Notes under the pieces: generated by a model | What the model saw: the letters and a program-made list of their open reading frames with translations, nothing else | The model's database searches: none | Told to the model about the DNA's origin: nothing | Assembly (NCBI RefSeq): GCF_003048375.1 | Contig: NZ_CP021642.1 | Coordinates: 868,001-932,000 of the forward strand | From: Campylobacter concisus | GTDB lineage: Bacteria > Campylobacterota > Campylobacteria > Campylobacterales > Campylobacteraceae | Length of the DNA stretch: 64,000 bases | Direction: 5' to 3' | Made by a program: the position numbers and the translations under genes | In this document: piece after piece, positions 27,857 to 40,035 of the stretch | Layout of the letters: each line of letters starts with the position of its first letter | How positions within the stretch are numbered: position 1 is the first letter of the stretch

Positions 27857-28809
27857 TGAAACTAAGCGAAATAGCCTTAAAAGTAGATGCTACTTTTAGT
27901 GGAGAAGATCTTGAAATTTTTGCTCTAAATTCTTTAAAAAATGCAAATAAAGCTGAGCTAACATACTGCGACGGCGAGAAAAATGCCAAATTTATAAGCA
28001 CTTCAAACGCTGGAGCTATCTTGGTGACAAAATCGCTTTTAGACCTAGTGCCAGCTGGCATGGTAGCGCTTGTGTGCGACAACCCGCACCTTGCATTTGC
28101 CATCCTTAGCAAAATTTACGCTAAGCCGCTTTTTTGCGAGCCAAAACCATCAAATATCGCCCAGAGCGCCACTATAATGCCAAATGTCTATATAGGCTCA
28201 AACGTGAGCGTGGGCGAAAATACGATAGTGATGGCTGGAGCTTTTTTGGGCGATAACGTAACTATCGGTAAAAACTGCATTATCCACCCAAACGTAGTCA
28301 TCTATAACGACTGCGTCATCGGCAATGAGTGCCACCTGCTAGCAAACTGCGTTATAGGCAGCGACGGCTTTGGCTATGCGCATACAAAAACTGGCGAGCA
28401 TGTGAAAATTTATCACAACGGCAACGTTGTTTTGGGCGATTTTGTCGAGATCGGAGCTTGCACGACGATAGATCGTGGCGTTTTTGAAAGCACGATGATC
28501 GCAAACTACACAAAGATAGATAATCTCGTTCAAATAGGTCATAACTGCGAGCTTGGAAATGGCTGCCTCATCGTCTCACAAACTGGACTTGCTGGCTCAA
28601 CAGTGCTAGGCAGAAACGTCGTCATGGGCGGACAAAGTGGCTCAGCTGGTCACGTAAGTGTCGGAGACTTTGCTCAGATCGCAGCACGCGGTGGCGTTAG
28701 CAAAGACCTACCTGGCGGCAAAAAATACGCTGGAGCATATCCGATAATGGAGCTTTCAGAGCAGTTTAAACTACAAGCAAAGATATTGAGATTTTTTAAG
28801 AAAAACTAA
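27853..28809 (+). CDS. lpxD: UDP-3-O-(3-hydroxyacyl)glucosamine N-acyltransferase
   Basis: LpxD adds the second hydroxyacyl chain in lipid A synthesis. The 318-residue protein has the N-terminal uridine-binding domain (residues 1-95) and a long left-handed beta-helix of hexapeptide repeats (IMPNVYIGSNVSVGENTIVM onward), with the catalytic His in the GYAHTKTGEHVKIYHNGNVV region and ending in a helix, FKLQAKILRFFKKN. It is the last gene of the ilv run, with hairpins following. A decayed antisense copy of its middle lies at 58290-58497. Intact here. Confidence 0.95.
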   Translation: MMKLSEIALKVDATFSGEDLEIFALNSLKNANKAELTYCDGEKNAKFISTSNAGAILVTKSLLDLVPAGMVALVCDNPHLAFAILSKIYAKPLFCEPKPSNIAQSATIMPNVYIGSNVSVGENTIVMAGAFLGDNVTIGKNCIIHPNVVIYNDCVIGNECHLLANCVIGSDGFGYAHTKTGEHVKIYHNGNVVLGDFVEIGACTTIDRGVFESTMIANYTKIDNLVQIGHNCELGNGCLIVSQTGLAGSTVLGRNVVMGGQSGSAGHVSVGDFAQIAARGGVSKDLPGGKKYAGAYPIMELSEQFKLQAKILRFFKKN

Positions 28810-28833
28810 ATTTGGCGGAGCTCTCCGCCAAAT
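28810..28833 (+). terminator. Strong hairpin just after lpxD
   Basis: A 10-bp perfect stem, ATTTGGCGGA (28810-28819) with TCCGCCAAAT (28824-28833), and a GCTC loop, starting at the lpxD stop. No T run follows, so it may slow or protect the RNA rather than end transcription alone; a second hairpin with a T run lies further on. Confidence 0.6.
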
Positions 28834-28927
28834 AGTTGTCGCACTTCTATAATTTAAATTTTTCTTTTATTTTATTTCACCGCAATCACAAACCATATTT
28901 ATGGCTAATAAAAATAGCTAGCAAGAG

Positions 28928-28952
28928 ATCTAATTTAAGCATTAGATTTTTT
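28928..28952 (+). terminator. Intrinsic terminator of the ilvI-ilvH-lpxD operon
   Basis: ATCTAAT (28928-28934) pairs with ATTAGAT (28941-28947) around a 6-base loop and is followed by TTTTT. It sits about 120 bases after the lpxD stop, behind the stronger hairpin. Confidence 0.65.
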
Positions 28953-29289
28953 GCATATTAAATAACATAACAAAACGGCTGAACTAATATGAGCAAAGTG
29001 TTATAAGATGTAGTAATTTTTGTGTTTAATGATGTATAGAGTAGCCCATTTACTACAGGTTGTTTGCTCGTGGCGGTAAAAAGCAAATTTGGATACATGC
29101 TTTGATATATAAAAACTTCTAAAAGATATTAGTAAAACGCTGGTGGATAAAATTCCTTTTACTAAGGTGATTTGCCTAAATTTATAAGGTAATATCACAC
29201 CAACATTTACTTTATTGCTTATTAATTTTAACTCTTTATAGTGGTTACATAAAATGTGAATTCTAGAAAAGAAATTTACAAAGCTAAAT
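28953..29289. other. Gene-free region between lpxD operon and plsC
   Basis: About 340 bases of AT-rich DNA with stops in all frames. I see short open stretches but no product I can recognise and no good ribosome site. It may contain decayed sequence; I cannot identify a parent gene. Confidence 0.5.
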
Positions 29290-29964
29290 TTATTTTCTAT
29301 TTTCGTCTAGGACTTTTTGCATGCTCTCTCTAGTCGCCTCTAGCCAGTTTTGTTTTGAGGTATCGACTAGATCAAGGCAAAAGAGCTTGATGTCAGCTTT
29401 TTTAAAGCTAAATTCTTTCACTTTCATCGCATCACTTCCGACGATTACGATAGGCTGAACCTTTAAATTTAGCTTTTCAACTAGCAACTTTGCGCCACCT
29501 TTAAATGGCAAGAGCTCTTTGGTTTGAGACCTTGTGCCTTCTGGAAATATCGCTAAAACACGGCCATTTTCTACTCTGTCTTTTGCTTCGCTTAAAAGCT
29601 TTATTAGCGAGTGCTTATTTTCTCGCTCGACCGCTATCATCTTTGGAAGGCTCAAAATTTTACCGATGATCGGGATCTTACCTATCTGCGCCTTTGCGAT
29701 CCAGCAAAGATTTTTAGGGTGCACCTCTTCAAGCACGATGATATCAAGCATGCTTTGATGATTTATTAGTAAGATATTCGCCTCATCTTTAAACTCACCT
29801 ACCACCTCAAGTGTATAACCGCCAAAAAATCTCTGAGCTCTGCCCCAAATTTTTCTAATAGGTCTATTTTTCGAGTTAAAAAGCCACATAAAAAATACCA
29901 CGACAAAAACGCTAAGAACAAATGTGATAGAGAAGAAAATAGCTCTAATTTTTGACAAGATCAC
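29290..29964 (-). CDS. plsC: 1-acyl-sn-glycerol-3-phosphate acyltransferase
   Basis: PlsC makes phosphatidic acid from lysophosphatidic acid at the inner membrane. The 224-residue protein has an N-terminal membrane segment (residues 8-28), the catalytic NHQSMLD (NHxxxxD) motif at about residues 70-76, and the substrate motif FPEGTRSQ at about 141-148. It starts at GTG 29964, inside the previous gene (20-base overlap); a TTG two codons later is an alternative. It is last in the minus-strand ctpA-pur run, as in C. jejuni. Confidence 0.93.
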   Translation of the reverse strand: MILSKIRAIFFSITFVLSVFVVVFFMWLFNSKNRPIRKIWGRAQRFFGGYTLEVVGEFKDEANILLINHQSMLDIIVLEEVHPKNLCWIAKAQIGKIPIIGKILSLPKMIAVERENKHSLIKLLSEAKDRVENGRVLAIFPEGTRSQTKELLPFKGGAKLLVEKLNLKVQPIVIVGSDAMKVKEFSFKKADIKLFCLDLVDTSKQNWLEATRESMQKVLDENRK

Positions 29965-31252
29965 CCTTTCTTACCCAGCCGATTTTGCCATCTGCGAATA
30001 AAATTTTTGAGTAGTCATCTTTTGTGTCTAAAATTTCAACATTTTCATTTTTACGAGATGTATAAAAAACGGTTGAATTTTTAGTTGGCAAGATAGTGAC
30101 GCTCACATCTGGTTTAAGCACTGCTTTGCCAAAAGGATTGTAAGTGTAAATCCCAAGTGCGATAAAAACAGCTGCCACAAAGAAGTAGCTTAGCTTTCTT
30201 CGCCAGATCGCTAGCAAGATAAAGATAGCGACCAAAGAGTAGATCGTGATATCTTTGTAAGTGCTAAACTCGCTTTGCTTTGGATTTAGACCGATTTGCG
30301 TGCTAACCTCGTCCTCTTCGACGCTCACAGGCAGTGAAAAGCTCTCAAATTTGGCTTTTTTTAGGTTGTAGTAGTTAAAGTCAAGTGTCTTTTTATTTGG
30401 CTTAAATACCGCAAAATAATATGCACTTTGCGAGTTAAAGTCGCCGTTTATCGTATCTACGCCTTGCTTTAGGATCGTTTTATTTTCGATATTAAATGCG
30501 CTTAGATCGACATTGTTGCCGTAAATTTCCACGACCATGATGTTGTTTATATCATCAAATTTAGTCGTTTTAAATTTCTTTACCTCAAGGTTGTCAGCAA
30601 CGATGTGGTTGTAGTTCTCGTCACTTCTAAGCTCTTTTAGCTTTGGTAAAAAGATATTTATGTTTGAGTTTTGATAGTTCTCGCCATTTCTTTTTAGATC
30701 CAAGCTAACTCGTAAAGTCTTTGCATCAATGCTCGTTGCTTCAAGGTAGAAAGTGCCGATGTATTTGTTTTCATCGCCTTTTACCCATTGAAAATTCTTC
30801 TTATTTAACCATTTGATATTTGTCTCATCAAGCTGTGTCTCAAACTCAAACTCAAGGTCACTTTGCGTATCAGCTACGATCTCAACGCTAAAAATTTCTC
30901 CTACGACGACATTTTTAGGGATATTTGTCGCTTTTAAAAGGAGGTCTTTTATTTTTATCTTGTCATAGACTTGATTATCAGGGACACTGATGTCTGGTTC
31001 GTTTGTCGGCACGATATTTCGCATCTGCTCTGGAGTGATACGCTCTGGCTGTGGGGCGATAGAGCGTGGAGATACGAGCTTTCTTGATATTTCTTCTTCG
31101 CTTGGAGTCTTTGTTTGTGGCTTTGAACTTGGGCTATTTACAAATTTATCCTCTCTTGCCTCATCCATCATGTCAAAAACGCTGACTTCATCAGTGTTTG
31201 CGGCAAATAAATTTAGCGCGAGTAGGGCGATAAAAAGTGTTCGTTTTACCAA
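29945..31252 (-). CDS. Membrane protein with C-terminal SH3-like domain, function unknown
   Basis: A 435-residue protein with a signal sequence (FIALLALNLFAAN), a long beta-rich periplasmic part that resembles oxygen-tolerance BatD-like repeats (NVVVGEIFSVEIVADTQSDL), two membrane helices near residues 340-375 (DITIYSLVAIFILLAIW and FFVAAVFIALGIY), and a bacterial SH3-like tail (STVFYTSRKNENVEILDTKD and GKIGWVRKGDLVKN). TTG start after AAAAGGG; overlaps purQ by seven bases. A counterpart lies between purQ and plsC in C. jejuni. The BatD link is a weak inference; the SH3-like tail suggests wall or ligand binding. Confidence 0.68.
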   Translation of the reverse strand: MVKRTLFIALLALNLFAANTDEVSVFDMMDEAREDKFVNSPSSKPQTKTPSEEEISRKLVSPRSIAPQPERITPEQMRNIVPTNEPDISVPDNQVYDKIKIKDLLLKATNIPKNVVVGEIFSVEIVADTQSDLEFEFETQLDETNIKWLNKKNFQWVKGDENKYIGTFYLEATSIDAKTLRVSLDLKRNGENYQNSNINIFLPKLKELRSDENYNHIVADNLEVKKFKTTKFDDINNIMVVEIYGNNVDLSAFNIENKTILKQGVDTINGDFNSQSAYYFAVFKPNKKTLDFNYYNLKKAKFESFSLPVSVEEDEVSTQIGLNPKQSEFSTYKDITIYSLVAIFILLAIWRRKLSYFFVAAVFIALGIYTYNPFGKAVLKPDVSVTILPTKNSTVFYTSRKNENVEILDTKDDYSKILFADGKIGWVRKGDLVKN

Positions 31253-31911
31253 ACTAGCCCTTTTAACATCTTCATGCCATCATCTGTGCCTAAAATTTTC
31301 TCGCAAGCGCGCTCTGGGTGAGGCATAAGACCAAAGATCCTCTTACTCTCATCGCAAATCCCAGCTATGCTATCAACCGAGCCGTTTGGATTTATCTCAT
31401 TGCCGTGGCTGTCACAGTATTTTAGTAGGACTTGCTCGTTATCATATAGGCTTTTTAGCGTATCTTCGTCGGTGTAGTAGTTGCCCTCGCCATGAGCGAT
31501 AGGGATATTTACCACTTCGTTTTTGGCTAAATTTGCTAGGAATTTATTGTTATTTGAGATCACTTTTAGGTGGTGGTATTTTGAGACGAAATTTAAATTT
31601 TCATTTCTTCTCATCGCACCTTTTAAAAGTCCAAGCTCAAGAAGCATCTGAAAGCCATTGCAAATTCCTAGGATATAGCCACCTTTTTTCGCATGCTCTT
31701 TTACAGCCTGCATCGCTGGGCTAAATTTAGCTATCGCAGCCGTTCTTAGATAGTCGCCGTAGCTAAAACCACCAGGCAAAACGACTAGATCAGCATCGAT
31801 CTTATCTTCTTTGTGCCAGATAATCTGCGTTTGGCAGCCAAGTAGCTTAAAGGCGTGAGCTGTGTCTTCTTCGCAGTTTGTGCCAGGAAAAAGTATGATC
31901 GCTACTTTCAT
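31246..31911 (-). CDS. purQ: Phosphoribosylformylglycinamidine synthase, glutaminase subunit
   Basis: PurQ supplies ammonia to PurL in purine synthesis. The 221-residue class I amidotransferase shows the nucleophile in ILGICNGFQMLLELGLL (Cys near residue 87), FPGTNCEEDTAHAF at the start, LPGGFSYGDYLR, and the His-Glu pair in MPHPERACEK. Its ATG overlaps the purS stop. The separate purS, purQ and (elsewhere) purL arrangement is the small-PurL type found in Campylobacter. Confidence 0.96.
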   Translation of the reverse strand: MKVAIILFPGTNCEEDTAHAFKLLGCQTQIIWHKEDKIDADLVVLPGGFSYGDYLRTAAIAKFSPAMQAVKEHAKKGGYILGICNGFQMLLELGLLKGAMRRNENLNFVSKYHHLKVISNNNKFLANLAKNEVVNIPIAHGEGNYYTDEDTLKSLYDNEQVLLKYCDSHGNEINPNGSVDSIAGICDESKRIFGLMPHPERACEKILGTDDGMKMLKGLVW

Positions 31912-32144
31912 AGCACGATCTCGTAGTCTTCGATGACGGTGTTTGCTAGAAGCTCTTCACACATCACTTTTAGCTGCTCTTTTGCTTTGTTTTTATCGCT
32001 CTCGTCGATATCTAAAACGATTTGTTTGCCTATCCTGACATTTGAAACACCGCTAAATCCAAGTGAATTTAGCGCGTGCTCTACTGCCTTACCAGCAGGG
32101 TCTAAGACCCCACTTCTTAATGCTATATTTACAACAGCTTTCAT
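31908..32144 (-). CDS. purS: Phosphoribosylformylglycinamidine synthase subunit PurS
   Basis: PurS is the small bridging subunit between PurQ and PurL. The 78-residue protein has the family pattern VVNIALRSGVLDPAGKAVEH then ALNSLGFSGVSNVRIGK, and an acidic end. It lies between purC and purQ with a four-base overlap to purQ; AAGGAC precedes the ATG. Confidence 0.94.
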   Translation of the reverse strand: MKAVVNIALRSGVLDPAGKAVEHALNSLGFSGVSNVRIGKQIVLDIDESDKNKAKEQLKVMCEELLANTVIEDYEIVL

Positions 32145-32152
32145 CTTTGTCC

Positions 32153-32863
32153 TTAAGAAAGAATTCTTCTTAAAACTTCTTCGTAAGCTACTTTTACGCT
32201 ACCAAGGTCTTGTCTAAATCTATCTTTGTCAAGTTTTTCGTTTGTTGTCGCATCCCAAAATCTGCAGCTATCAGGGCTTATCTCGTCAGCTAAGATGATG
32301 TTGCCATCTTTGTCGATACCAAATTCGACTTTGAAATCAACTAGTTTTAAATTTCTCTCTGCAAAGAATTTAAATAATATAGAGTTGATCTCTCTTGCTG
32401 TATGTCTTAGCGTTTGAAGGTCTTTTTCGCTCTTTACTAGACCCATGATAATGCAGTGCTCATCAGTAACTAGTGGATCGTGTAAATCGTCGTTTTTATA
32501 GTAGAACTCAACAAGTGTAAAAGGTAGAACTGTGCCTTCTTTTATGCCAAGTCTTTTGCTAAGTGAGCCAGTTGCGATATTTCTCACAACAACTTCAAGA
32601 GGTATGATCTCGCATTTTTTGACCACTTGCTCAGTGTCGCTGATGGTCTCAACAAGGTCAGTGACGATACCTTTGCTCTCTAGCAGTTTAAAAAGCTGAG
32701 TAGAGATTTTGTTATTTAGTGCGCCTTTGCCAGCTTCGTTGCCTCTTTTTTGAGCGTCAAATGCTGTTAGATCGTCTTTAAATTCAGCCACAAGTAGATT
32801 TGGATCGTCTGTGGCGTACATTTTCTTGCCTTTTCCCTCGTAGATAAGCTCTCTTTTTTGCAT
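32153..32863 (-). CDS. purC: SAICAR synthetase
   Basis: PurC joins CAIR and aspartate with ATP in purine synthesis. The 236-residue protein begins with [17 protein letters not shown], then [19 protein letters not shown], and later [35 protein letters not shown] and [14 protein letters not shown], all PurC signatures. It precedes purS by eight bases and follows ctpA by 16, forming the minus-strand purine run. AGGAGAACAAC is a clear ribosome site. Confidence 0.96.
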   Translation of the reverse strand: MQKRELIYEGKGKKMYATDDPNLLVAEFKDDLTAFDAQKRGNEAGKGALNNKISTQLFKLLESKGIVTDLVETISDTEQVVKKCEIIPLEVVVRNIATGSLSKRLGIKEGTVLPFTLVEFYYKNDDLHDPLVTDEHCIIMGLVKSEKDLQTLRHTAREINSILFKFFAERNLKLVDFKVEFGIDKDGNIILADEISPDSCRFWDATTNEKLDKDRFRQDLGSVKVAYEEVLRRILS

Positions 32864-32879
32864 GTTGTTCTCCTTTAGA

Positions 32880-34187
32880 TTATTGTTGTTTTATCTTTAA
32901 AATTTTGATCGTATCAATCGCTGTTTTTAACTGAATGTCCTCATCGACTTTTTTCTGTGTGATTATGTTTTTATCATCTTTTGCTTCAGTTTTGTTGCCT
33001 TCACTTGTAGGATTTATCTTATTTAGCTCGCTCTTTAGGTGTGCTTTTAGCTCGCTCTCTTTGATGCTAAATGCGCTATCGTCGCTTTGTGGCACTTTGC
33101 CAGGATGCACTACTACATCAGGCGTTACGCCAACTGCTTGGATAGTTCTGCCACTTGGTAAGTAGTATCTTGCGATGGTTAGTCTTAGCGCTTCTGTATC
33201 GTCTATTGGCAGGATCACTTGAACGCTGCCTTTACCAAAGGTGTTTTCGCCGATTATCACCGCACGCTTGTGATCTTGCAGTGAACCGCTTACGATCTCG
33301 CTCGCACTTGCACTTCCGCCATTTACCAGCACTACAAGTGGGAGTTTTGATAAGGTTTTGCTAGCGCTTGCTTTATACTCTACATTTTCAGATGTATCAC
33401 GACCTTTTTGGGAGACGATGATACCGTTATCTACGAAAAGATCCACTAGATCAACAGCTTGATTTAAAAGACCGCCAGGGTTGTTTCTAAGATCAAGTAT
33501 GATGCCATTTGCTTTAGGATGCTCTTTGATCGCCTCTTTTACCTTTGTGACGACGTTTTTGTCAAAATTTGTGACGCGTATATAAAGGATGTTTTCATTT
33601 TCTATCATTTTTGCATAGACAGACTCAACCTTTATAAGATCTCTTATGATCTTTACGTCAAATGGCTTTTGCTCGCCTTTTCTTAAGATCGTAATTGTTA
33701 TCGGAGTTTTTGGCTTGCCGCGCATCTTATTTACAGCCTCATCTATCGTTGTGCCGATAGTTGAGTTGCCATCGATCCTTAAAATGATATCGCCAGCTTT
33801 TATGCCTGCTTTATCAGCTGGAGTGTCCTCGATAGGCGAGATAACGGTTAGTGCGCTATCTTTCATACCAACTGTTATGCCAAGCCCACCAAATTCGCCG
33901 CTTGTTTGCACCTGCATATCTTTATATGCTTTTTCATTTAAAAAGCTTGAGTGAGCATCCAAATTTTGCATCAAACCAGCGATGGCTTTGTCGATTATCT
34001 CTTTAAATTTAATGTCATCAACGTAGTATTTTTCAACAGTTGAGATGGTTTTTGTAAGTTTTGAAAGTGCTTCAAGTTTCGCACTCGCCTCATCTTCAGT
34101 TTTAGCAAAAAGTGCATTTACTGCTACGCTTGAGATGAGCAGGGCGCCTGTTATTTTTAGCGCAAAAGATCTAGTAAATTTATTCAA
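32880..34187 (-). CDS. ctpA: S41 family C-terminal processing peptidase
   Basis: A 435-residue periplasmic serine protease. It has a signal segment (residues 8-28), a PDZ domain ([20 protein letters not shown] onward, with [16 protein letters not shown]), and a catalytic region with the Ser in [18 protein letters not shown] and the Lys in [11 protein letters not shown], the Ser-Lys dyad of CtpA/Prc. It likely trims envelope or peptidoglycan-related proteins. TTG start with AGGAG nine bases upstream. It is first in the ctpA-purC-purS-purQ run and diverges from clpB. Confidence 0.93.
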   Translation of the reverse strand: MNKFTRSFALKITGALLISSVAVNALFAKTEDEASAKLEALSKLTKTISTVEKYYVDDIKFKEIIDKAIAGLMQNLDAHSSFLNEKAYKDMQVQTSGEFGGLGITVGMKDSALTVISPIEDTPADKAGIKAGDIILRIDGNSTIGTTIDEAVNKMRGKPKTPITITILRKGEQKPFDVKIIRDLIKVESVYAKMIENENILYIRVTNFDKNVVTKVKEAIKEHPKANGIILDLRNNPGGLLNQAVDLVDLFVDNGIIVSQKGRDTSENVEYKASASKTLSKLPLVVLVNGGSASASEIVSGSLQDHKRAVIIGENTFGKGSVQVILPIDDTEALRLTIARYYLPSGRTIQAVGVTPDVVVHPGKVPQSDDSAFSIKESELKAHLKSELNKINPTSEGNKTEAKDDKNIITQKKVDEDIQLKTAIDTIKILKIKQQ

Positions 34188-34344
34188 AATATCTCCTATA
34201 TTTTTTGGCTCAATTTTATTAACATTTGGCTAAAAAAAGCATAAATTTAACCTTATATTTTTAACTTTTGTCTATTTTTAACACAAATTTATAACAGCAA
34301 ATTTTAGCAATTATATAAAAAGAGTGACAAAGGCTATAAAAATA

Positions 34345-34374
34345 CTTGACAATATAAGACTAAAGTTATATAAT
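34345..34374 (+). promoter_or_regulatory. clpB promoter inside an HspR-type inverted repeat (HAIR-like)
   Basis: TTGACA (34346-34351), 17 bases, TATAAT (34369-34374): a perfect sigma-70 promoter. Overlaid on it is CTTGACA-N7-ACTAAAG at 34345-34365, close to the HspR operator consensus CTTGAGT-N7-ACTCAAG with exact spacing and three mismatches. HspR represses chaperone genes in Campylobacter and Helicobacter, so this operator would block RNA polymerase until stress. Confidence 0.65.
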
Positions 34375-34406
34375 GCCGCCATTATAAAATAACTTAAGGA
34401 GCTTTA

Positions 34407-36980
<2,574 letters not shown>

Positions 36981-36991
36981 CTTCAAATTTA

Positions 36992-37018
36992 CTTGGCAGG
37001 TTGGATCAACTTGCCAAG
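36992..37018. terminator. Hairpin between convergent clpB and corA-like genes
   Basis: CTTGGCAGGTTG (36992-37003) pairs with CAACTTGCCAAG (37007-37018) over 12 positions, including one G-U, around a 3-base loop. It has no T run on the plus strand. It lies between the clpB stop and the end of the convergent gene, so it may act for either direction. Confidence 0.5.
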
Positions 37019-37030
37019 CCTACTATAAAT

Positions 37031-37729
37031 TTAACTAATATCCTTATTTAATCTGTAATAAAATATAAAAAACAGCACGCAAAGCATCGCTACAAAGGCA
37101 AAAACTATCAACGTACCATCTTTAAATGAGCTTAAAAACATGCCATTTGTATTCATACCAAAAAAGCCAGTGATGAAATTTAGCGGCAAAAATAGAGCCG
37201 AAATGAGCGTCAAGAGGTAGATATTTTTATTTATCTTGTCATTTTTAGCGCTTTGTATAAATGTATAGATGTCTTCGACCCTACAGGCATATTCGTTGGC
37301 TATTGTTTTAAAGACACTTGCTTCGTGGATGCTGTTTTTAAGCTCTTTTTTAAGACCTTGTTGCTCACTTTGGCAGATCGCAAGAGCTTCGTAAAAGTGC
37401 GAAATGCTATTTTGAAATTTTCTGATCTCATACTTTAAAAAGTGGTGTCTTTTTATAAATTTCTCAAAATTTTTCTGACTTGCGTAAATTTTTTCATACT
37501 CGTTTAGCTCGTCTTGGTGCTCTAAAATTTTATTTGTATATTCATTACAAATCCCCTTGATAGCTGCTTCAAACGTGCTTTTGTCACATTCATGCTCAAG
37601 ATCTTCTTTGTAAATTTTGCCATCTTTAAATAAAAATTTAAAAACTTGCTTTTGCGATGATGAGATGAGCGTGATGTAGTCAAACGCATCTCCATAAAAA
37701 TATCCACAAACCACGTTTTTATAGCTCAT
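37031..37729 (-). CDS. CorA-type magnesium/divalent cation transporter
   Basis: A 232-residue protein with a cytoplasmic helical domain and two C-terminal membrane helices. The first ends in the pore signature GFFGMNTNG, which contains the GMN motif of CorA, Mrs2 and Alr1 channels. It is shorter than E. coli CorA (316). The ATG at 37729 has AGGAG inside the end of tgt; an in-frame TTG further upstream (37771) has no advantage. It overlaps tgt by 11 bases and is likely co-transcribed with it. Ion selectivity is unproven. Confidence 0.85.
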   Translation of the reverse strand: MSYKNVVCGYFYGDAFDYITLISSSQKQVFKFLFKDGKIYKEDLEHECDKSTFEAAIKGICNEYTNKILEHQDELNEYEKIYASQKNFEKFIKRHHFLKYEIRKFQNSISHFYEALAICQSEQQGLKKELKNSIHEASVFKTIANEYACRVEDIYTFIQSAKNDKINKNIYLLTLISALFLPLNFITGFFGMNTNGMFLSSFKDGTLIVFAFVAMLCVLFFIFYYRLNKDIS

Positions 37730-38849
37730 CTGCGCTCCTTTTTGCGTAGAAATTTCGCTTAAATTTAGCAAATTCGCCGACCTCTATCGCCTCTCTCATC
37801 TCTTTCATTAAATTTAGATAGTAGTGCAGGTTGTGAAGGCTTGCAAGTCTAAAAAATGTTAGCTCCCTTGCCTTAAAAAGGTGGTTTAGATAGCCTCTGG
37901 AGTAACGCTTGCAGGTGTAGCACTGGCAAGCTGGGTCTATCGGCGCGTGGTCGTTTATAAATTTGGCTGATTTTATATTTATCTTGCCAAAGCTAGTAAA
38001 GAGTGTGCCGTTTCTTGCGTTTCTTGTTGGCATGACGCAGTCAAACATATCAACGCCTCGCTCCACGTTTTCTACAAGATCTTCAGGCGTGCCAACGCCC
38101 ATTAGATAGCGCGGTCTAAGCTCATCCATAAATGGCATAACCGCCTCAACCGTGTCATACATCGCCTCGTTGCTCTCGCCAACACTAAGACCTCCTATCG
38201 CAAGGCCGTCAAATGGCATCTCGTTTAGTGCCTGCGCACAAAATTTACGTGCCTCATAGTCGGTGCCGCCTTGAACGATACCAAAGATATTTTGCTGCAG
38301 GCCAACGCCCTTGCTTTGCATAAATTTGTGATAATCAATCGCCTCTTTTGCCCATTTTATCGTTCGCTTTATGCTTAGATCTATCCTTTTTGGCTCAGCA
38401 GGCAAGGCGACTAGATCATCAAGTATCATCATGATGTCGCTGCCTAGCTCATACTGCGTGTCAAGGACGGATCTTGGCGTGAAGTAGTGCGTGCTGCCGT
38501 CGATGTGGCTCTTAAATTTTATCCCGCCATCGTCGTTTTTGGTGTTTGACCTAAGCGAAAATGCCTGAAATCCGCCGCTATCAGTTAAAAACGAGCGATC
38601 AAATTTAGAAAAGCCGTGAAGTCCACCAAACTCACGCACGACCTTGCTGCCAGGGCGCAAGTACATGTGATAGGTGTTTGCTAAAATTATCTTTGCGTCT
38701 AAAATTTCACTCATATCAAAGGCATCTAGGCTTTTAACTGCGCCAACCGTGCCAACTGGCATGAAAACTGGCGTTTGTATCACGCTGTGAGCGGTTGCTA
38801 GGACGCCTCGCCTTGCATTGCCATCTTTTTTTATAACTTCAAATTTCAT
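37719..38849 (-). CDS. tgt: tRNA-guanine transglycosylase
   Basis: Tgt swaps guanine for preQ1 at tRNA position 34 (queuosine pathway). The 376-residue protein shows [12 protein letters not shown] with the catalytic Asp, [20 protein letters not shown] with the nucleophile Asp, and the zinc site [17 protein letters not shown] then FKARELT. AAGGAC precedes the ATG. It overlaps the corA-like gene and diverges from the Mla operon. Confidence 0.96.
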   Translation of the reverse strand: MKFEVIKKDGNARRGVLATAHSVIQTPVFMPVGTVGAVKSLDAFDMSEILDAKIILANTYHMYLRPGSKVVREFGGLHGFSKFDRSFLTDSGGFQAFSLRSNTKNDDGGIKFKSHIDGSTHYFTPRSVLDTQYELGSDIMMILDDLVALPAEPKRIDLSIKRTIKWAKEAIDYHKFMQSKGVGLQQNIFGIVQGGTDYEARKFCAQALNEMPFDGLAIGGLSVGESNEAMYDTVEAVMPFMDELRPRYLMGVGTPEDLVENVERGVDMFDCVMPTRNARNGTLFTSFGKINIKSAKFINDHAPIDPACQCYTCKRYSRGYLNHLFKARELTFFRLASLHNLHYYLNLMKEMREAIEVGEFAKFKRNFYAKRSADEL

Positions 38850-38928
38850 CTAAGTCCTTAAAATTCTTGATTTTTTATTTTAACAAAAATTATAATATAA
38901 TCCAGAAATTTTAAGGCAAAGGAACTTT

Positions 38929-40035
38929 TTGCAAAAGAGAAATGATATCGTTTTTACCGAAGCAAACGGCACTGCGACCATAAAATTTGCAGGCGAGTTT
39001 AGCTATAAAGACGCAAAAAATTTACAAAGCATTTTTAAAAAAATCCAAAAGCTTAAAGGCAATGTTAAATTTGACTTTAGCGAGCTAAAGAGCATTGATT
39101 ATGCTGTTTTGATCCTTTTAAAAAACACGCTAAATGGCAAGAAATTTGAGATCGTCACAAACGACGAAAAGATAAAGGCGATGAGTGATCTTTTAAATGA
39201 CGAGAAGATCGACTTTGACTACATGCCACCTCACAATAGCCTAAATTTCTTCTCACGCCTTGGTGAGAAAATTTGCGAGGGATTTGTAAATTTGCTTGAG
39301 TTTGGCTCGTTTTTGGGCGAGTTTTTGATAAAGAGTGTGAGGATTTTATTTAATCCTGCAAATTTAAGATTTAGAGAATTTAGCAACTACATAAAAGATG
39401 GTGGCGTAAATGCTGTTTTCATCGTATCGCTCACCGCTTTTTTGATAGGCGTCGTGCTTGCTTATCTTGGCAGTGCGATGCTTGCAAGCTTTGGGGCAAG
39501 TATATTTATAGTTGAGATCATGGGTATGCTAACGCTTAGAGAGGTGGCCCCACTAATCGCTGCTATCGTCGTGGCAGGCAGGTCGGCCTCTAGCTTTACC
39601 GCGCAAATTGGCGCTATGAAGCTAACTGAGGAGATAGACGCGATGAAGACGATGGGCTTTGAGCCATTTAACTTCTTGGTCTTGCCTCGCATCATCGCCA
39701 TGGTGCTTTGCGTGCCTGTCATCATCTTTATAGCTGATAGCATAAGCATTTTAGGGCAGATGATCATTTGCCAAACTATTCTTGATATCAGCTTTAGCGA
39801 CTATCTTAATAGATTTCGCGAGATGGTCGAGCTTAGGCACTTTGCTGTTGGTATGATAAAGGCTCCGTTTTTTGGCGCGGTGATAGCGATCATTGGCTGC
39901 ATGAGGGGATTTGGCGTTAGTCAAAACGCCCAAAGCCTTGGAGCGATGACAACAGTTAGCGTTGTAAATGCGATATTTTGGGTCATTGCGCTTGATGCAT
40001 TTTTCGCGATAATTTTTATGTGGCTAAAGATATGA
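38929..40035 (+). CDS. mlaE: MlaE-type lipid ABC transporter permease with STAS-like N-terminus
   Basis: Permease of a retrograde phospholipid transport (Mla) system at the inner membrane. Residues 1-90 form a STAS-like domain (ANGTATIKFAGEFSYKDAKN) that is fused here rather than separate as MlaB. The permease part from about 125 has MlaE motifs LREVAPLIAAIVVAGRSASS and EEIDAMKTMGFEPFNFLVLP. It starts at TTG with AAAGGA nine bases upstream, as the nearest ATG is out of frame. The C. jejuni equivalent is iamB, an invasion-associated marker. It overlaps the ATPase gene by ATGA. Confidence 0.9.
   Translation: MQKRNDIVFTEANGTATIKFAGEFSYKDAKNLQSIFKKIQKLKGNVKFDFSELKSIDYAVLILLKNTLNGKKFEIVTNDEKIKAMSDLLNDEKIDFDYMPPHNSLNFFSRLGEKICEGFVNLLEFGSFLGEFLIKSVRILFNPANLRFREFSNYIKDGGVNAVFIVSLTAFLIGVVLAYLGSAMLASFGASIFIVEIMGMLTLREVAPLIAAIVVAGRSASSFTAQIGAMKLTEEIDAMKTMGFEPFNFLVLPRIIAMVLCVPVIIFIADSISILGQMIICQTILDISFSDYLNRFREMVELRHFAVGMIKAPFFGAVIAIIGCMRGFGVSQNAQSLGAMTTVSVVNAIFWVIALDAFFAIIFMWLKI

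Noticed and set aside
29001-29198. 65-residue minus-strand open frame after lpxD
   Set aside because: No family resemblance and no start signal; composition like the surrounding AT-rich DNA.
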